From Luzula sylvatica (Eukaryota > Streptophyta > Magnoliopsida > Poales > Juncaceae): 64,000 nucleotides of DNA. A program made the translations under genes and the position numbers. Each line of letters begins with the position of its first letter. The first letter of the stretch is position 1. The notes under the pieces are model-generated. The model was not told where the DNA came from, made no database searches, and saw only the letters and a list, made by a program, of their open reading frames with translations. The stretch spans positions 15,994,591 to 16,058,590 of the forward strand of contig OX326957.1 of assembly GCA_946800325.1 (NCBI GenBank). The letters run 5' to 3'. Shown here one piece after another: positions 1 through 11,700 of the stretch.

Positions 1-190
1 ATCCAAACCATCTCTAAAACATGTTATTTGGACTCCTTGCAGTGTTAAAAGATTGTTATGAATCGAAAAACAAACTTTCTTAGTGTTTGTAAAATTTGGT
101 GAAAAGTTATGTAGTAAAAGATACGATACAAATGATCTAAAAACAAGTTATTTGATCTCCTCGAAGCGTAACAAGATTGCTATTAATCGA

Positions 191-215
191 AAATAAAACT
201 TTAATTTTAGTGTTT
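191..215 (+). other. ACTTTAATTTTAGTG insertion marker of one monomer type
   Basis: Here ACTTTCTTAGTG is replaced by ACTTTAATTTTAGTG, always in the monomer that reads GCTATTAATCG. Other copies are near 4310, 13257, 14252, 15993, 16990, 20351, 21348, 25450, 34402, 35401, 37142, 38143, 42615, 49335, 50334 and 54673. A variant, AATTTAATCTTAGTG at about 61770, could be an intermediate or an independent change. It is a useful lineage tag for crossover mapping. Confidence 0.75.
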
Positions 216-1020
216 GTAAAATTTGGTGAAAAGTTACGTAGTTAAAGATACGATACAAATGATCTAAAAACACGTTATTTTAACTTCTCAATGCGTAAAA
301 AGATTGCTATGAATCGAAAAGAAAACATTCTTAGTGTTTGTAAAATTTGGTGAAAAGTCATGTAGTAAAAGATACGATACAAATGATCTAAAAACACGTT
401 ATTTGAACTCCTCATAGCGTGACAAGATTGCTATGAATAGAAAAGAAAACATTCTTAGTTTTTCTAAAATTTGATGAAAAGTTACGTAGAAAAAGATACA
501 ATACAAATGATCTAACAATACGTTATTTGAACTCCTCAGAGCACCAAAAGATTGCTATGAATCGAAAATAAAACTTTCTCAGTGTTTGTAAAATTTGGTT
601 AAAACTTACGTAGTAAAAGATACGATACAAATGATCCAAAAACACGTTATTTGAAGTCCTCAAAGAGTGAAAAAATTGCTACGAATCGAAAAGAAAACTT
701 TCATAGTGTTTTGTAAAATTTAGTGAAAAGTTACGTAGTAAAAGATACGATACAAATGACCTAAAAACATGTTATTTGAACTCCTCAAAGTGCAAAAAGA
801 TTGCTATGAATCGAAAAGAAAACTTTCTTAGTGTTTGTAAAATTTGGTGAAAAGTTACGTAGTAAAAGATTCGATTCAAACCATCACAAAAACAAGTTAT
901 TTGAACTCCTCAAAGCGTTACAAGTTTGCTCTGAATCGAAAAGAAAACTTTCTTAGTGTTTGTAAAATTTGATGAAAAGTTACGTAGTAAAAGATACGAT
1001 TCAAATGATCTAAAAACACG

Positions 1021-1144
1021 TTATTTGAACTCCTCAAAGCACAAAAATATTGCTATGAATCGAAAAGAAAACTTTCTCAGTGTTTGTAAAATTTGGTGAA
1101 AACTTACGTAGTAAAAGATATGATACAAATGATCTAAAAACACG
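1021..1144 (+). repeat. Representative satellite monomer (124 bp)
   Basis: This is a reference unit measured from just after one CACG to the end of the next. It carries the SnaBI-type palindrome TACGTA inside GTTACGTAG and the CTTAGTGTTTG-like centre (here CTCAGTGTTTG). A/T tracts recur along it, for example AAAAA, GAAAAG, GAAAAC, AAAATTTG, GAAAAC and TAAAAG. Such runs can bend DNA or favour a nucleosome position, but that is inference. TACGTA is kept in many but not all monomers; common losses are TTATGTAG, TTACATAG and TTACCTAGG. Confidence 0.9.
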
Positions 1145-1689
1145 TTATTTTAAGTCCTCAAAGAGTGAAAAGACTGCTATGAATCGAAAAGAAAACTTTC
1201 TTAGTGTTTGTAAAATTTGTGAAAAGTTACGTAGTAAAAGATACGATACAAATGATCTAAAAACACGTTATTTGAACTCCTCAAAGCACAAAAAGATTGC
1301 TATGAATCGAAAAAAAACATTCTTAGTGTTTGTACAATTTGGTGAAAAGTTACGTAATAAAAGATTCGACACAAATGATCTAAAACCACGTTATTTGAAC
1401 TCCTCAAAGCGTAAAGAGATTGCTATGAATCGAAAAGAAAACTTTCTTAGTGTTTGTTAAATTTGTTGAAAAGTTACGTAGTAAAAGATTCGATTCACAC
1501 CGTCACAAAAACAAGTTATTTGAACTCCTCAGAGCGATAAAAGATTGTTATGAATCCAAAAACAAATTTGCTTAGTGTTCGTAAAATTTGGTGAAAAGTT
1601 ACGTAGTACAAGATACGATAAAAATGACCTAAAAACACGTTATTTGAACTCCTCAATGCATAAAAAGAATGCTATGAATCGAAAAGAAA

Positions 1690-1990
1690 CATTTCTTAGT
1701 GTTTGCACAATTTGGTGAAAAGTTACCTAGGAAAAGATTCGATCCAAACCATCTCAAACACATGTTATTTGTACTCCTCGCAGTGTTAAAAGATTGTCAT
1801 GAATCGAAAAACAAACTTTCTTAGTGTTTGTAAAATTTGGTGAAAAGTTACTTAGTAAAAGATACGATACAAATGACCTAAAAACACGTAATTTGAACTC
1901 CTCAATGCATAAAAAGAATGCCATGAATCGAAAAGAAACCTTTCTTAGTGTTTGTACAATTTGGTGAAAAGTTACGTAGTAAAATATTCG
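1690..1990 (+). repeat. Segment repeated at 3803-4103
   Basis: It starts in CATTTCTTAGTGTTTGCACAA, passes TTACCTAGGAAAAGATTCG and the TTTGTACTCCTCGCAGTG monomer, and ends at TTCGATCCAAACC. The 2,113-bp offset is confirmed by matching positions 1754 and 3867. The same segment also appears near 16493, 20849, 22839, 24952 and 37642. It is one of the most reused pieces in the window, apparently a frequent crossover or conversion donor. CCTAGG (AvrII-type) marks it. Confidence 0.85.
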
Positions 1991-4103
1991 ATCCAAACCA
2001 TCTCAAAAACATGTTATTTGGACTCTTCGCAGTGTTATAAGATTGTTATGAATCGAAAAACAAACTTTCTTAGTGTTTGTAAAATTTGGTGAAAAGTTAT
2101 GTAGTAAAAGATACGATACAAATGATCTAAAAATAAGTTATTTGATCTCCTCGAAGCGTAACAAGATTGCTATGAATCGAAAAGAAAACATTCTTAGTGC
2201 TTGTAAAATTTAGTGAAAAGTTACGTAGTTAAAGATACGATACAAATGATCTAAAAACACGTTATTTGAACTCCTGAAAGCACAAAAAGATTGCTATGAA
2301 TCGAAAAGAAAACTTTCTTAGTGTTTGTAAAATTTGATGAAAAGTTACATAGTAAAAGATTCGATACAAATGATCACAAAAACAAGTTATTTAGACTCCT
2401 CAGAGCGTTAAAAGATTATTATGAATCCAAAAACAAATTCTCTTAGTGTTTGTAAAATTTGGTGAAAAGTTATGGAGTAAAAGATACGATACAAATGATC
2501 TAACAACACGTTATTTGAACTCCTCATAGCGTGACAAGATTGCTATGAATCGAAAAGAAAACATTCGTAGTGTTTGTATAATTTGATTAAAAGTTATGCA
2601 GAAAAAGATACAATACAAATGATGTAACAATACGTTATTTGAACTCTTCAAAGCACAAAAATATTGCTATTAATCGAAAAGAAAATTTTCTTACTGTTTG
2701 TAAAATTTGGTGAAAAGTTACGTAGTACAAGATTCGATTCAAACCATCACAAAAACAAGTTATTTGGACTCCTCAGAGCGTTAACAGATTGTTATGAATC
2801 CAAAAACAAATTTGCTTAGTGTCTGCAAAATTTGGTGAAAAGTTACGTAGTAAAAGATACAATACAAAAGACTTAAAAACACGTGATTTGAACTTCTCAA
2901 AGCATAAAAAGGTTGCTATGAATCGAAAAGAAAACTTTAATAGTGTTTGTAAAATTTGGTGAAAAGTTACGTAGTAAGAGATATGACACAAATGATCTGA
3001 AAACACGTTATTTTAAGTCCTCAAAGAGTAAAAAGATTGCTATGAATTGAAAAGAAAACTTTCCTAATGTTTGTAAAATTTGGTGAAAAGTTACGTAGTA
3101 CAAGATACGATAAAAATGACCTAAAAACACGTTATTTGAACTCCTCAATGCATAAAAAAAATGCTATGAATCGAAAAGAAACCTTTCTTAGTGTTTGTAA
3201 AATTTGGTGAAAAGTTACGTAGTAAAATATTCGATCCAAACCATCTCAAAAACATGTTATTTGGACTCTTCGCAGTGTTATAAGATTGTTATGAATCGAA
3301 AAACAAACTTTCTTAGTGTTTGTAAAATTTGGTGAAAAGTTATGTAGTAAAAGATACGATACAAATGATCTAAAAACAAGTTATTTGATCTCTTCGAAGC
3401 GTAACAAGATCGCTATGATTCGAAAAGAAAACATTCTTAGTGCTTGTAAAATTTAGTGAAAAGTTACGTAGTTAAAGATACGATACAAATGATCTAAAAA
3501 CACGTTATTTGAACTCCTGAAAGCACAAAAAGATTGCTATGAATCGAAAAGAAAACTTTCTTTGTGTTTGTAAAATTTGGTGAAAAGTTACGTAGTGAAA
3601 GATTCGATTCAAACCATCACAAAAACAAGTTATTTGGCCTCCACAGAGCGTTAAAAGATTGTTATGAGTCCAAGAAAAATTTGCTTAGTGTTTGTAAAAT
3701 TTGGTGAAAAGTTACATAGTACAAGATACGATACAAATGACCTAAAAACACGTTATTTGAACTCCTCAATGCATAAAAATAATGCTCTGAATCGAAAAGA
3801 AACATTTCTTAGTGTTTGCACAATTTGGTGAAAAGTTACCTAGGAAAAGATTCGATCCAAACCATCTCAAACACATGTTATTTGTACTCCTCGCAGTGTT
3901 AAAAGATTGTCATGAATCGAAAAACAAACTTTCTTAGTGTTTGTAAAATTTGGTGAAAAGTTACTTAGTAAAAGATACGATACAAATGACCTAAAAACAC
4001 GTAATTTGAACTCCTCAATGCATAAAAAGAATGCCATGAATCGAAAAGAAACCTTTCTTAGTGTTTGTACAATTTGGTGAAAAGTTACGTAGTAAAATAT
4101 TCG

Positions 4104-7100
4104 ATCCAAACCATCTCTAAAACATGTTATTTGGACTCCTTGCAGTGTTAAAAGATTGTTATGAATCGAAAAACAAACTTTCTTAGTGTTTGTAAAATTT
4201 GGTGAAAAGTTATGTAGTAAAAGATACGATACAAATGATCTAAAAACAAGTTATTTGATCTCCTCGAAGCGTAACAAGATTGCTATTAATCGAAAAGAAA
4301 ACTTTAATTTTAGTGTTTGTAAAATTTGGTGAAAAGTTACGTAGTTAAAGATACGATACAAATGATCTAAAAACACGTTATTTTAACTTCTCAATGCGTA
4401 AAAAGATTGCTATGAATCGAAAAGAAAACATTCTTAGTGTTTGTAAAATTTGGTGAAATGTCATGTAGTAAAAGATACGATACAAATGATCTAAAAACAC
4501 GTTATTTGAACTCCTCATAGCGTGACAAGATTGCTATGAATAGAAAAGAAAACATTCTTAGTTTTTCTAAAATTTGATGAAAAGTTACGTAGAAAAAGAT
4601 ACAATACAAATGATCTAACAATACGTTATTTGAACTCCTCAGAGCACCAAAAGATTGCTATGAATCGAAAATAAAACTTTCTCAGTGTTTGTAAAATTTG
4701 GTTAAAACTTACGTAGTAAAAGATACAATACAAATGATCCAAAAACACGTTATTTGAAGTCCTCAAAGAGTGAAAAAATTGCTACGAATCGAAAAGAAAA
4801 CTTTCATAGTGTTTTGTAAAATTTAGTGAAAAGTTACGTAGTAAAAGATACGATACAAATGACCTAAAAACATGTTATTTGAACTCCTCAAAGTGCAAAA
4901 AGATTGCTATGAATCGAAAAGAAAACTTTCTTAGTGTTTGTAAAATTTGGTGAAAAGTTACGTAGTAAAAGATTCGATTCAAACCATCACAAAAACAAGT
5001 TATTTGAACTCCTCAAAGCGTTACAAGTTTGCTCTGAATCGAAAACAAAACTTTCTTAGTGTTTGTAAAATTTGATGAAAAGTTACGTAGTAAAAGATAC
5101 GATTCAAATGATCTAAAAACACGTTATTTGAACTCCTCAAAGCACAAAAATATTGCTATGAATCAAAAAGAAAACTTTCTCAGTGTTTGTAAAATTTGGT
5201 GAAAACTTACGTAGTAAAAGATATGATACAAATGATCTAAAAACACGTTATTTTAAGTCCTCAAAGAGTGAAAAGACTGCTATGAATCGAAAAGAAAACT
5301 TTCTTAGTGTTTGTAAAATTTGTGAAAAGTTACGTAGTAAAAGATACGATACAAATGATCTAAAAACACGTTATTTGAACTCCTCAAAGCACAAAAAGAT
5401 TGCTATGAATCGAAAAAAAACATTCTTAGTGTTTGTACAATTTGGTGAAAAGTTACGTAATAAAAGATTCGACACAAATGATCTAAAACCACGTTATTTG
5501 AACTCCTCAAAGCGTAAAGAGATTGCTATGAATCGAAAAGAAAACTTTCTTAGTGTTTGTTAAATTTGTTGAAAAGTTACGTAGTAAAAGATTCGATTCA
5601 CACCGTCACAAAAACAAGTTATTTGAACTCCTCAGAGCGATAAAAGATTGTTATGAATCCAAAAACAAATTTGCTTAGTGTTCGTAAAATTTGGTGAAAA
5701 GTTACGTAGTACAAGATACGATAAAAATGACCTAAAAACACGTTATTTGAACTCCTCAATGCATAAAAAGAATGCTATGAATCGAAAAGAAACCTTTCTT
5801 AGTGTTTGTACAATTTGGTGAAAAGTTACGTAGTAAAATATTCGATCCAAACCATCTCAAAAACATGTTATTTGGACTCTTCGCAGTGTTATAAGATTGT
5901 TATGAATCGAAAAACAAACTTACTTAGTGTTTGTAAAATTTGGTGAAAAGTTATGTAGTAAAAGATACGATACAAATGATCTAAAAATAAGTTATTTGAT
6001 CTCCTCGAAGCGTAACAAGATTACTATGAATCGAAAAGAAAACATTCTTAGTGCTTGTAAAATTTAGTGAAAAGTTACGTAGTTAAAGATACGATACAAA
6101 TGATCTAAAAACACGTTATTTGAACTCCTGAAAGCACAAAAAGATTGCTATGAATCGAAAAGAAAACTTTCTTAGTGTTTGTAAAATTTGATGAAAAGTT
6201 ACATAGTAAAAGATTCGATACAAATGATCACAAAAACAAGTTATTTAGACTCCTCAGAGCGTTAAAAGATTATTATGAATCCAAAAACAAATTCTCTTAG
6301 TGTTTGTAAAATTTGGTGAAAAGTTATGGAGTAAAAGATACGATACAAATGATCTAACAACACGTTATTTGAACTCCTCATAGCGTGACAAGATTGCTAT
6401 GAATCGAAAAGAAAACATTCGTAGTGTTTGTATAATTTGATTAAATGTTATGCAGAAAAAGATACAATACAAATGATGTAACAATACGTTATTTGAACTC
6501 TTCAAAGCACAAAAATATTGCTATGAATCGAAAAGAAAATTTTCTTACTGTTTGTAAAATTTGGTGAAAAGTTACGTAGTACAAGATTCGATTCAAACCA
6601 TCACAAAAACAAGTTATTTGGACTCCTCAGAGCGTTAACAGATTGTTATGAATCCAAAAACAAATTTGCTTAGTGTCTGCAAAATTTGGTGAAAAGTTAC
6701 GTAGTAAAAGATACGATACAAAAGACTTAAAAACACGTGATTTGAACTTCTCAAAGCATAAAAAGGTTGCTATGAATCGAAAAGAAAACTTTAATAGTGT
6801 TTGTAAAATTTGGTGAAAAGTTACGTAGTAAGAGATAGGACACAAATGATCTGAAAACACTTTATTTTAAGTCCTCAAAGAGTAAAAAGATTGCTATGAA
6901 TTGAAAAGAAAACTTTCCTAATGTTTGTAAAATTTGGTGAAAAGTTACGTAGTACAAGATACGATAAAAATGACCTAAAAACACGTTATTTGAACTCCTC
7001 AATGCATAAAAATAATGCTATGAATCGAAAAGAAACCTTTCTTAGTGTTTGTAAAATTTGGTGAAAAGTTACGTAGTAAAATATTCGATCCAAACCATCT

Positions 7101-7369
7101 CAAAAACATGTTATTTGGACTCTTCGCAGTGTTATAAGCTTGTTATGAATCGAAAAACAATCTTTCTTAGTGTTTGTAAAATTTGGTGAAAAGTTATGTA
7201 GTAAAAGATACGATACAAATGATCTAAAAACAAGTTATTTGATCTCTTCGAAGCGTAACAAGATTGCTATGAATCGAAAAGAAAACATTCTTAGTGCTTG
7301 TAAAATTTAGTGAAAAGTTACGTAGTTAAAGATACGATACAAATGATCTAAAAACACGTTATTTGAACT
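4104..7369 (+). repeat. Second copy of the 4.1-kb block, shortened (alpha-2)
   Basis: It matches 1-1690 at offset 4,103 and then about 1939-3520 at offset 3,854. It therefore lacks the 249 bp (two monomers) that block alpha-1 carries at about 1690-1938. The last point of agreement is near 7365, where ACTCCTGAAAGC of alpha-1 is replaced by ACTCCTCTGAGCG and a different monomer series begins. Copy B holds the same block at 25253-28518. This looks like a classic unequal-crossover product. Confidence 0.88.
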
Positions 7370-7400
7370 CCTCTGAGCGTTAAAAGATTGTTATGAGTCG

Positions 7401-7412
7401 AATTTGTTTTTG
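7401..7412 (+). other. Twelve-base micro-inversion inside a monomer
   Basis: Related monomers read GAATCCAAAAACAAATTTG before CTTAGTG. Here the same place reads GAGTCGAATTTGTTTTTG before CTTAGTG. AATTTGTTTTTG is the exact reverse complement of CAAAAACAAATT, so the segment appears flipped in place with flanks kept. Identical copies are at 28550-28561 and 43108-43119. A one-base variant (AATTGTTTTTTG) is at about 55168-55179. Origin by template switching at a short hairpin is inference; independent mutation to the same string is unlikely. Confidence 0.7.
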
Positions 7413-7744
7413 CTTAGTGTTGGTAAAATTTGGTGAAAAGTTACGTAGTACAAGATACGATACAAATGACCTTAAAACACGTTATTTGAACTCCTCAATG
7501 CATAAAAAGAATGCTATGAATCAAAAAGAAACCTTTCTTAGTTTTGTACAATTTGGTGAAAAGTTACATAGGAAAAGATTCGATCCAAACCATCTCAAAA
7601 ACATGTTATTTGGAGTCCTCGCAGTGTTACAAGATTGTTATGAATCGAAAAACAAACTTTCTTAGTGTTTGTAAAATTTGGTGAAAAGTTATGTAGTAAA
7701 AAATACGATACAAATGATCTAAAAACACATTATTTGAACTCCTC

Positions 7745-8736
7745 AAAACAAGATTGTTATCAATCGAAAAACAAACTCTCCTAGTGTTTGTAAATTTTGG
7801 TGAAATGTTATGGAGTAAAATGTACGATACAAATGATCTAAAAACACGTTATTTGAACTCCTCATAGTGTGACAAGAGTGCTATGAATCGGAAAGAAAAC
7901 TTTCTTAGTGTTTGTAAAATTTGGTGAAAAGTTACGTATTTAAAGATACGATACGAATGATCTAAAAACACGTCATTTGAACTTCTCAAAGCGTAAAAAA
8001 ATTGCTATGAATCGAAAAGAAAACTTTCTTAGTGTTTGTAAAATTAGGTGAAAAATTATGTAGTAAAAGATACGATACAAATGATCTAAAAACAAGTTAT
8101 TTGATCTCGTCGAAGCGTAACAAGATTGCTATGAATCGAAAAGAAAACCTTCTTAGTGTTTGTAAAATTTGGTTAAAAGTTACGTAGTTAAAGATACGAT
8201 ACAAATGATCTAAAAACACATTATTTGAACTCCTCAAAGCATAACAAGATTGTTATCAATCGAAAAACAAACTCTCCTAGTGTTTGTAAATTTTGGTGAA
8301 ATGTTATGGAGTAAAATGTACGATACAAATGATCTGAAAACACGTTATTTGAACTCCTCATAGTGTGACAAGAGTGCTATGAATCGGAAAGAAAACTTTC
8401 TTAGTGTTTGTAAAATTTGGTGAAAAGTTACGCATTTAAAGATACGATACGAATGATCTAAAAACACGTCATTTGAACTTCTCAAAGCGTAAAAAAATTG
8501 CTATGAATCGAAAAGAAAACTTTCTTAGTGTTTGTAAAATTACGTGAAAAATTATGTAGTAAAAGATACGATACAAATGATCTAAAAACAAGTTATTTGA
8601 TCTTGTCGAAGCGTAACAAGATTGCTATGAAACGAAAAGAAAACCTTCTTAGTGTTTGTAAAATTTGGTTAAAAGTTACGCAGTTAAAGATACGATACAA
8701 ATGATCTAAAAACACGTTATTTGAACTCCTCAAAGC
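7745..8736 (+). repeat. Two 496-bp units, each four monomers
   Basis: CAAGATTGTTATCAATCG occurs at 7749 and again at 8245. The following four monomers (ATGGAGTAAAATG, AGTGCTATGAATCGG, ATTTAAAGATACG, then the TTATTTGATCT type) recur in the same order at offset 496. The first unit starts with a short deletion (CTCAAAACAAG for CTCAAAGCATAACAAG). Small differences between units include TTAGGTG versus TTACGTG and ACGTATTTAAAG versus ACGCATTTAAAG. The same pair is at 28894-29885 and about 43452-44442, so it predates the 21-kb amplification. Confidence 0.88.
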
Positions 8737-11700
8737 ACAAAAAGATTCCTATGAATCGAAAAGAAAACTTTTTCAGTGTTTGTAAAATTTGGTGAAAAGT
8801 TGCATTGTAAAAGATTCGATACCAATGATCACAAAAACAAGTTATTTAGACTCCTCGGAGCGTCAAAATATTATTGTGAATCCAAAAACATACTCTCTTA
8901 GTGTTTATAAAATTTGGTGAAAAGTTATGGAGTAAAAGATACGATACAAATGATCTAAAAACATGTTATTTGAACTCCTCATAGCGTAACAAGATTGCCA
9001 TGAATCGAAAAGAAAACAATCTTAGTGTTTGTAAAATTTGATGAAAAGTTGCATAGAAAAAGATACAATACAAATGATCTAAAAATACGTTATTTGAACT
9101 CCTCAAAGCACCAAAAGATTGCTATGAATCGAAAAGAAAACTTTCTTGGTGTTTGTAAAATTTGGTGAGAAGTTACGAAGTAAAAGATTCGATTCAAACC
9201 ATCACAAAAACAAGTTATTTGGACTCCTCAGAGCGTTAAAAGATTGTTATGAATCCAAAAACAAATTTGCTTAGTGTTTGTAAAATTTGGTGAAAAGTTA
9301 CGTAGTACAAGATACGATAAAAATGAACTAAAAACACGTTATTTGAACTCCTCAATTTATAAAAAGAATGCTATGAATCGATAAGAAACCTTTCTTAGTG
9401 TTTGTACAATTTGGTGAAAAGTTACGTAGTAAAAGATTCGATCCAAACCATCTCAAAACCATGTTATTTGGTCTCCTCGCAGTGTTATAAGATTGTTATG
9501 AATCGAAAAACAAACTTTCTTAGTGTTTGTAAAATTTGGTGAAAAGTTATGTAGTAAAAGATACGATACAAATGATCTAAAAACAAGTTATTTGATCTCC
9601 TCGAAGCGTAACAAGATTGCTATGAATCGAAAAGAAAACTTTCTTTGTGTTTGTAAAATTTTGTGAAAAGTTACGTAGTTAAAGATACGATACAAATGAT
9701 CTAAAAACACGTTATTTGAACTCCTAAAAGCACAAAAAGATTGCTATGAATCGAAAAGAAAATTTCTTAGTGTTTGTAAAATTTTGTGAAAAGTTACATA
9801 GTAAAAGATTCGATACAAATGATCACAAAAACAAGTTATTTAGACTCCTCAGAACGTTAAAAGATTATTATGAATCCAAAAACAAATTCTCTTAGTGTTT
9901 GTAAAATTTGGTGAAAAGTAATGGAGTAAAAGATAAGATACAAATGATATAACAACACGTTATTTGAACTCCTCATAGCGTGACAAATTGCTAGGAATCG
10001 AAAAGAAAACATTCGTAGTGTTTGTAAAATTTGATTAAAAGTTATGCAGAAAAATATACAATACAAATGATCTAACAATACGTTATTTGAACTCTTCAAA
10101 ACACAAAAAGATTGCTATGAATCGAAAAGAAAATTTTCTTACTGTTTGTAAAATTTGGTGAAAAGTTACGTAGTAGAAGATTCGATGCAAACCATCACAA
10201 AAAACAAATTATATGGACTCCTCAGAGCGTTAAAAGATTGTTATGAATCCAAAAACAAATTTGCTTAGTGTTTGTAAAATTTGGTGAAAAGTTACGTAGT
10301 AAAAGATACGATACAAATGACCTAAAAACACGTGATTTGAACTTCCCAAAGCATAAAAAAGATTGCTATGAATCGAAAAGAAAACTTTCTTAGTGTTTGT
10401 AAAATTTGGTGAAATGTTACGTAGTAAGAGATACGACACAAATGATATAAAAACACGTTATTTTTAAGTCCTCAAAGAGTAAAAAGATTGCTACGGATCG
10501 AAAAGAAAACTTTCCTAGTGTTTGTAAAATTTGGTGAAAAGTTACATAGTAAAAGATACGATACAAATGATCTAAAAACACGTTATTTGAACTCCTCAAA
10601 GCACAAAAAGATTGCTATGAATTGAAAAGAAAATATTCTTAGTGTTTGTACAATTTTGGTGAAAAGTTACGTAGTAAGAGATTGGATACAAATGATCTAA
10701 AACCAAATTATTTGAACTCCTCAAAGTGCAAAAAGATTGCTATGAATCGAAAAGAAAACTTTCTTAGTGTCGGTGAAATTTGGTGAAAAGTTACGTAGTA
10801 AAATATTCGATTCAAACCATCACAAAAACAAGGTATTTGGACACCTCAGAGAATCAAAAAGATTGTTATGAATCCAAAAACAAATTTTCTTACTGTTTGT
10901 AAATTTTGGTGAAAAGTTACATAGTAAAAGATACGATACAAATGATCTAAAACCACGTTATTTGAACTCCGCAAAGCGCAAAAAGATTGCTATGAATCGA
11001 AAAGAAAACTTTCTTAGTGTTTGTAAAATTTGGTGAAAAGTTAAGTAGTAAAAGATTCGATTAAAACCATCACAAAAACAAGTTATTTGAACTCCTCAAA
11101 GCGTAACAAGATTGCTATGAATCGAAAAGAAAACATTCTTAGTGTTTGTAAAATTTGATGAAAAGTTACGTAGTAAAAGATACGATACAAATGACCTAAA
11201 AACACGTTATTTGAATTCCTCAAAGCGCAAAAAGATTGCTATGAATCGAAAAGAAAACTTTCTTAGTGTTTGTAAAATTTGGTGAAAAGTTACGTAGTAA
11301 AAGATTCGATTCAAACCATCACCAAAACAAGTTATTTGAACTCCTCAAAATGTTACAAGATTGCTATGAATCGAAAAGAAAACTTTTTTAGTGTTTGTAA
11401 AATTTGATGAAAAGTTACGTAGTAAAAGAAACGATACAACTGATCTAAAAATACGTGATTTGAACTTCTCAAAGCATAAAAAGATTGCTATGAATCGAAA
11501 AGAAAACTTTCTTACTGTTTGTAAAATTGGGTGAAAAGTTACGTAGTAGAAGATACGATACAAATGACCTAAAAACACGTTATTTGAACTCCTCAAATCG
11601 CAAAAAGATTGCTATGAATCGAAAAGGAAACTTTCTTAGTGTTTGAAAAATTTGGTGAAAAAGTAACGTAGTAAAAGATTCGATTCAAACCATCACAAAA

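Larger units (their letters stand above)
1..4103 (+). repeat. 4,103-bp block, first copy (alpha-1)
   Basis: Base 4104 restarts the same sequence as base 1, and 1080 recurs at 5183. Identity is high but not complete: TCATGTAG is preceded by GAAAAG at about 351 and GAAATG at about 4455, and ACGATAC at about 621 reads ACAATAC at about 4724. The block contains about 33 monomers. It also repeats internally: about 1690-1990 equals 3803-4103 (offset 2,113), including the CCTAGG-bearing TTACCTAGGAAAAG variant. Copy B carries the same block at 21150-25252. Confidence 0.9.

Noticed and set aside
1080..1460. Open reading frame of 126 codons on the + strand and its copies as a protein-coding gene family
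   Set aside because: It is three translated satellite monomers, starts at GTG, has no flanking gene signals and appears only where the DNA block is duplicated. The frame is lost as soon as a 124-bp monomer follows.
2881..2887. CACGTG-like E-box in the ACACGTGATTTG monomer type as a regulatory element
   Set aside because: It is a one-base variant of the universal ACACGTTATTTG core repeated through the array; there is no gene nearby to regulate.
7393..7665. 90-codon frame beginning with a true ATG, conserved at 28542 and 43100
   Set aside because: The ATG is part of the monomer and the frame again runs through repeat units; conservation equals that of the surrounding non-coding satellite.
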